From: Hyparrhenia diplandra
Taxonomy: Eukaryota; Streptophyta; Magnoliopsida; Poales; Poaceae
Length of the DNA stretch: 64,000 nt
Direction: 5' to 3'
Assembly (NCBI GenBank): GCA_015847255.1
Contig: JADLZK010002584.1
Span: 25,672-89,671 of the forward strand
In this document: one piece after another, positions 58,428 through 64,000 of the stretch
Layout: every line of letters begins with the position of its first letter
How positions within the stretch are numbered: position 1 is the stretch's first letter
Position numbers and translations under genes: made by a program
Notes under the pieces: generated by a model
What the model saw: only the letters and a program-made list of their open reading frames with translations
Databases searched by the model: none
Told to the model about the DNA's origin: nothing

Positions 58428-61400
58428 TCATTTGAATTCCGACATTTGAAAAGCATGTGGCATGGTGTTCCATGAGAAAGAATCGAGCACAATTCCATCA
58501 CCAAGAACAGGTTTGTACTCGGCATTAGTGCCATTGCCCATGAGCATTGCTATGGCAGTGTTGAAAATGGATGGATCAGCAGTGTTCCCAGAGAATAATG
58601 CATCAGGCCTCAAGAAGTGTTCAGGATGAGGTGAAGCTGCTGGTTCATGCTTAGGCTCCTAACGCCTGCTCACCAGAGCCCATTGAAGGGCTTTGTGCTG
58701 CAAATGAATAAGCATCTAGTAACTCAGCTAATCAAACTGATTATTGAAGATAGGATGCGATGAAAAATGCTCACCAGGAGATATTTTGGAGAACTGAAAG
58801 ATATCAGGTGATGCAGCGCTAACAGGAGGGATTCAGTGAAAAGAATTTCCACTAAAATGAGCATATTCGCACTGAGGTAAGGACTGTGCTGTTCTTCCCA
58901 ATATTCCTGGCCCATATCAACCTTCTCTGGGCTAACCACCGTAGTAGTCTCACAAAGTGTGTGCCAGCAGAAGAACTTGAACTTTCGGACCGATGGTTGT
59001 TGGTTCTTCCCAGATCTTAGTGCCTGAGTTTCGCCTGAAGCAGCTCTTCCAAAAGACCATCACTTTCCTCGGAGATGCACACTCAGATTTCACAGAAGGG
59101 GTCACTGATGGGGACTGCAGGGCGATCTACTAACCCAAAGTAGGCTGCATTTGCAGGAACCACAGTATACTTGAGCCAGCTATTTGGATCAGATTCATCT
59201 TGAGTGAAGGGAGCTCCATCTTCAAAGGACCATTTGTGGGCCTAGAAGCAGAGAAGTTGCCATTTTAAAAGGCATGGCTGCCAGTAAGCGCAACCCCCGA
59301 AAGGTGCAATACTCTTTGCTGCTAGCATTGGCTTCAGTAAGATAATCAAAAACCTAAAGCCTGCTTTGAGCTTCTCAGAGTCATTTGAAAAATGATCAAC
59401 TGAGGAAAGCACACCGCGTCAATAGCATCACTCAATGCAGGAAGCACACAGCCAGATTGTTTCAGCATCCCTGCATGGTCTACCTGGATCCATGAAGCTA
59501 TAGTTTTTGATCCAAAAGCTTTGGCCGAGCAAATTGCTTATTGAAACAGCTTGAGAACTGTGAGTGCATAGGATATAGCCTCCCGGATTAGCAATGAAAT
59601 TGTCACTGGTAAAAATCTGGTAGATAAAGGCTATTCCCAGATGGAAGGATCATTGATATGTTCTCGCCACCATTAAAAATCACCTAGACACTTGCTGATC
59701 TCTCATTTGAAGATTGATTGCATACACTAGCAGGATAGATAGGAAGGCTAGCTCTCTTGACATCTCTTTATTCGAGTGTTCCAGTAGTTCTTACTCTCAT
59801 TGTCAGTACGCTTCCTGGCAACTGAGAAGAGCATTCAAGGTTAATGGCGCATAGTATAGAAAAATATGCACAAATTGTTAAGAGTAAAAATAGGAAACTC
59901 AAACTAGGAACATATGCACAAAAGGTGCAAGACATATTAAAACAATTCAAAACATAGTAGCGTATTTTTTTCAATTGAAGACACTGGGGCGTGGCTGTAA
60001 CTTTCTAAGTGGACTAGATTCATATCTCTCGCCAAATTGTAGCGAGCACATACACTATGGCAAGTAAAAATGGCAGTACTACTTGGTCATACAAAAATAT
60101 ATCATAAGTTCTCAACTCAGACACCTTGTCATCAAGTAACTTGCATGCCGACGAAGGCAGTCCGACTATTGTTAGCTGTGTATCCTATCCTGTGTGTCTA
60201 GGCTTCCCAAGGTAACTCGCGCAAGGGAGGTGTGCTGTGTATTTCTACCATCCTAATGAAATACGTGTGGTCGCACACGTCGCCCGAATTAGAGTGGTAG
60301 CCTTTGAAAAAATGGGATTGAGAACACGAGTTGGTAGGCTTTGAAAAAAATGGGATTGAGAACACGAGTTATCCAGAGACTCAGAAGGTAGAGTTCAATT
60401 CAAAGATATAATCCTCCCTTCCAGATGACTATTTGAAATTTAAAGAAGAAAAATAGTACCAAGGCAGTGAAGGAGAAAACCAGAGTCAGCTTCCTGCAGT
60501 AGCCATATCTGCCTATCTTTGCTGCTCAGGTGAAGTATTCCTACCTTTGAATATGACTAATAACTACGTCACCTCCATAAAAGTAAAACAATGACAAGTC
60601 ATATGGAGTTGAAAACCAAAGCTAAAAAAATATTTTAGAAGAAGCGTAAATGTTGCTTAGTATCGTTGTGATCAGAGTGATACTAGAAAAATTAGCACTT
60701 GTGGACCAGAACCTTTGATACCACGAGGATTTTAGCAGGTTGCTACCGGAAAAAGTCAGCAAAACCTAAATTTTGAGCCACAAGATTGGTATTTATTGAA
60801 TTAAAGTAGAAAAATCAGATGAGTTACCGCAGAACAGCAACAGCTAAACATGGACAGATCATTACAGTTCCAGAACGTGCACACGAAATACAATATCCTA
60901 AATTAAAGACTGCACGCATACGTAATAAAGGCCCAACGAACACACATGAATTCTCCCTGCAAAACTTCCGACCTGATCCAGACCGCAGAGCAGGGAATCA
61001 AGTATCTGACATGTGCGGGCTGAAATACTACGGATGTGCAGAAATTCGGCAGGAACTTACATGAGCAGCCATCCTCGCCCACTTGTTCCCCCCATCTTGG
61101 CGTGGAGCTGGATGATGAGGCGCTTCCTCCTCGGGGGTGAAGGCCCCTTCTTGATTGGGCCTGAGAATTGGATTTCGCCAGGCGGCAGCTCTTGCCACCT
61201 TGGAACAGCCCCGTGTTCTTCTGCACCGCGTTCCAGTTGCCTTCGCCTTCGCTGCTGACGTAGTCCACCAGGATGGCGTCCTCCGCCGACGTCCAGGGCC
61301 CTTTCTTCAGGTTCCGAGGCCCGGCGCCCCTGTGAGGGCGAGGCGACCCGCCTCCGCTGCTGACGTCGTCGGCCACCGGCGAGTCCATCTGGTCCTGCAG

Positions 61401-61455
61401 CATCATCTCGCAGCCGCCGTCGCCCCTCGCTCTGACCCGGTATATCGCGCGCTGC
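58428..61455 (-). CDS. GAMYB: GAMYB-type R2R3-MYB transcription factor, frame interrupted
   Basis: Exons on the minus strand: 61,455-61,061; 59,821-58,775; 58,697-58,428 (introns GT-AG). Exon 1 carries DQMDSPVADDVSSGGGSP and the R2 repeat start LKKGPWTSAEDAILVDYVSS. R3 (KNYWNTRIKRCQ) is in exon 2. The GAMYB-specific tail includes a LRPDALFSGNTADPSIF block and the exact end MPHAFQMSEFK. GAMYB is the nuclear activator of gibberellin-induced alpha-amylase and anther genes. The expected start codon is ATA, not ATG (61,443-61,445), and the next ATG lies ~13 codons on. Both MYB repeats and the tail contain several small indels (e.g. the usual FRCGKSCRLRWA region is scrambled near 61,190). The leader intron (61,928-61,456) is intact. 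It is a decayed paralogue or a poorly resolved sequence; identity itself is firm. Confidence 0.8.
59197..59218 (-). promoter_or_regulatory. miR159 target site in the GAMYB transcript
   Basis: The minus strand reads ATGGAGCTCCCTTCACTCAA. The conserved GAMYB site for miR159 is TGGAGCTCCCTTCACTCCAA; here one C is missing near the 3' end, while the central cleavage region is perfect. It encodes the usual 'MELPS' peptide. miR159 restricts GAMYB mRNA to anthers and aleurone in cereals. Confidence 0.8.
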
Positions 61456-61928
61456 CTGTCAGGCAGAACATAGGAGTGGAGTATTAGATTACCACTCTTA
61501 GATTTATTATTCAAGATAATAAGCACGAGTAGCATTTATTAGCAGATGGAAATCACCGAATTCCCAAATTCAGCGGAGAGAAAAACGGAAACAAGGACTT
61601 GAATTAACGGCTAAACCAGACTATCCAGCACTCCAGCTCAAGAACTCCCAACCCAACAAAGCAGAGTGGTATCACTGTCACCCACACAGGTGTTCACACG
61701 AGATATCGGGTAAAGGCGAGAGGGGAAAAAGGTGGCTCCGTCTCCCCATAATTCACACAGATCAAAGCCTCCACACGCCGTGAACAGCACTCCCCGCGTC
61801 CCAAGGACGAGCAATTCTCGGAGGTCCAGAGCAGAATTGGGACGGAGGAGGACCAAAAATTCAGATCACCACCTGGACGCCGGAAACAAATCGGAATTCA
61901 GCGAGGACACTAGAAAGAGTCTACGCAC
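61456..61928 (-). other. Leader intron of the GAMYB gene
   Basis: Donor TTCCGCAAG|GTGCGT (first base ~61,928) and acceptor CTGACAG|GCAGC (last base 61,456), just before the position of the normal start codon. A leader exon extends up to about 62,050 and beyond. GAMYB genes of cereals have a 5' UTR intron here. Confidence 0.6.
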
Positions 61929-62049
61929 CTTGCGGAATCCTCGCAACGCCGGTGCCGATCGAGCCCAGGGTGGAGTTTCCCAGCTGAGCTCTCCAATGGA
62001 CTCCTCCTCTGCTGTATGTGAGCTGCTGACCAGCGGATTGCAGGGAAGA

Positions 62050-64000
62050 AGGACTTGGGTGGAGTGGAGCAGAGCAGAGGAGGGAGCAGAAACCGGAGGA
62101 GGAGGAGGGGAGGGGGATCTCGCCTAAGCGAGATGCCACCACCACTTATCACCAGAGTATGTGGAGAATTTTCAGGTCAGGGAGAGAGAGTTTTGAGGAG
62201 AGGAAGGAGGAGGAGGGGAGAGAGAGTGGGATTTGCTTGGGAGGGGCTGATTATAAAGCTGAAAGGTACAGCGCCAGAGAAGCCATGCTATTGGGCGTGG
62301 GCGCGCATGGGCACACCTACGGTATTTCTCTCTCTCTCTCTCTCTACACTACTACTAGGGGCTATTTTCTTTTAAATTGTCTTGTCTCTATTTATGCGTT
62401 TTTATCTTCTTTTGTTCATGTCTCTGTGCATGCTTCTCAGAATCAGAGGCTGATTTGAATGACCAAAAGACCACAGAGAAACCGATATGTTCCAAGGTCA
62501 TAGCCCATATAGGCTCCTCAGTAGCATTTCTATCCTGCCATTTCTGGAGCTACAAACTTTTGGTGGAAAGTCTCCATGATACTCCTCCTCCCACTTTCCG
62601 CGTTTGTAATATTGCTGCAGAAGATATTGCTATTGTTAATACGAGACCAAACAGTTCATGTGAACTCGTTGCTATTGCCAATTACAGAACAATATATATA
62701 CTACATGTCTTACTTTTGAAAGATTGTGTGAGGTCATTGGGTTTGCTTTAGGATTTACCCACTTGCTAAATTAAAGAAATATAGTCGAGTGGCATTTCTA
62801 TTTCTATGGAATCTTTTATGTGGTGTGCGTAGGCAGAACCTAGCTAGATGAAATGATGGATATACCCTGTGAATGAGTGAGAAGATACCTCCCTCCAATC
62901 CAATTAAAACGTACTACGCCCAACAACAAAAATACTAAACTCCAATTTGCTCCAAAGCAGAGGGGAGGATCACTGCATTGCAAATCTAGGGAATCCCCTT
63001 TCATAGTAGTGACGGTACCTTTCTCGCTTACCGGCTTATACCCCTCAAGTCCATTCTGCCATTGCTGTGTTGTGTGGCCTTTCCTTCCCACTTACTGCTT
63101 TCCCTCAGAAACAACGAGCTACTAGACTACTAAGAGCACGTACTATATATATTTGTATGTATGTATTAGGTAGAATATGAATATGAATGAACTCTCACTG
63201 ATCAAATGGGATAAAAGTAAAAGCACAGCTCGCTCGATCCAGATCCTACTTATAGCTAGGTTCGTAGCTTGGTTCCGGCCAAATCACAGCAATCGTCGTA
63301 TCGTCGACGTTGTGACCGTTGTCTCAGCAGGAGAAACAACGCACCAACTCCTCACGGAGACGGCCGGCGGACCATCTCTCTCTGAATCTGAGAAAGAATA
63401 GTAGTAACACGTACGCGCGCGGCGGCAGTTCTTGCGGATCGATTGCAGGTCAACCATTGCATGCTCACTACAGGCAGCAGCGTGCGAGAGTCGGACTCCG
63501 GCCAGCGCACGGCTCAGACGAAAAGCGTCGCCCGCCGCGCGCATCTCCCTCGATTGCCATACAAATCCGCGACGAAAGCTGCAAAAGGAGGTCAGAGAGG
63601 GCTGATAGGCTGACTCCATTGCTGCCGTGTATTTTGTTTCGCGTAGGACTGGGTGCGCATCATGCCGCTGGGCTGCTTCTAGTTTCTGGTGCTGAGCGAA
63701 AGCACCGTCGTGTCCGCCGCCGCTCGATCCGATCCAACCGATCCGCCGGTCTCTGCGTAGTACACATGGGTGGACGAAGGGCAGCCGGCTCGGGCGGCGG
63801 GCTGCTGGTGGGTGATGGAGGCGCCGGCGCCGCTGCTAATTCGGGGCACGTCGGGTAGGAGATCGGGGACTCATCCCTGCGTGTCAGGCCCGACGGGAAA
63901 CTGCACATGCCCGGTCAATTAAAATTTTGTCCATCGTACGTGTGCAACAAACGACCCTTAGCTCCTGATTAGTGGTGGTACGGCATAAAATAGGATTGAC
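62050..64000. other. GAMYB upstream region and distal intergenic DNA
   Basis: Purine-rich leader or promoter sequence to ~62,260, a (CT)n run at ~62,326-62,345, then AT-rich DNA. From ~63,400 the sequence is GC-rich with overlapping ORFs (up to 179 codons) on both strands and no motif. No gene called. Confidence 0.4.

Overview
This is nuclear DNA from a grass (Poaceae). The genes have spliceosomal introns, and several are cereal-type: GAMYB, an Rf-like PPR, a zeamatin-like PR-5 protein and NDR1/HIN1-like proteins. The spaces between them hold Stowaway, Tourist and hAT-type MITEs, a PIF/Harbinger element, a MULE remnant, a LINE, a Ty3/gypsy element and a plastid insertion. The species cannot be named from the sequence alone.

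Layout. 1-3.8 kb: the 3' end of a RETICULATA-related (DUF3411) gene, a hAT-like MITE, and a small secreted-peptide gene whose C-terminus resembles a divergent CLE motif. 4.6-7.5 kb: a decayed FAR1/MULE transposase bracketed by ~110-bp direct repeats and carrying a Stowaway MITE. 7.6-16.3 kb: an ~8.3-kb element lying between two (TA)n tracts. It has imperfect inverted ends, gene-like GC-rich ends, at least one exon-like fragment and ~3 kb of 'GATTAGGGTT' minisatellite. I do not recognise it, and it is the best candidate here for an undescribed system. 16.7 kb: a plastid psaJ fragment. 17.0-21.6 kb: a nearly complete PIF/Harbinger transposon with an open transposase and a Myb/SANT partner gene, ending ~200 bp before the start codon of an NHL gene. 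21.8-24.5 kb: the NHL gene, a duplicated scrap of its 3' end, a weak small ORF and a thaumatin-like protein gene. 26-27.5 kb: a 5'-truncated LINE. 29-31 kb: an AUF-like F-box gene. 35.7-37.3 kb: a second NHL gene with an intron in its 5' leader. 40-47.5 kb: an Rf-like PPR gene split by a Ty3/gypsy element with an exact 5-bp target duplication. 48.4 kb: a U2 snRNA gene. 49.7-54.5 kb: a large acidic protein gene with a membrane-anchor N-terminus. 58.4-62 kb: a GAMYB gene that keeps a miR159 site.

The host genes are ordinary and independently transcribed, with no operon-like logic. They include transcription regulation (GAMYB), protein turnover (F-box), defence or membrane proteins (NHL, PR-5), splicing (U2) and organelle RNA processing (PPR). 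The window's character comes from transposons inserted into or beside them. A regional pattern cuts across the annotation. Coding sequences left of ~37 kb are open over their whole length, whereas every long coding sequence right of ~40 kb carries repeated single-base frameshifts. That may be real gene decay or a local drop in sequence quality.
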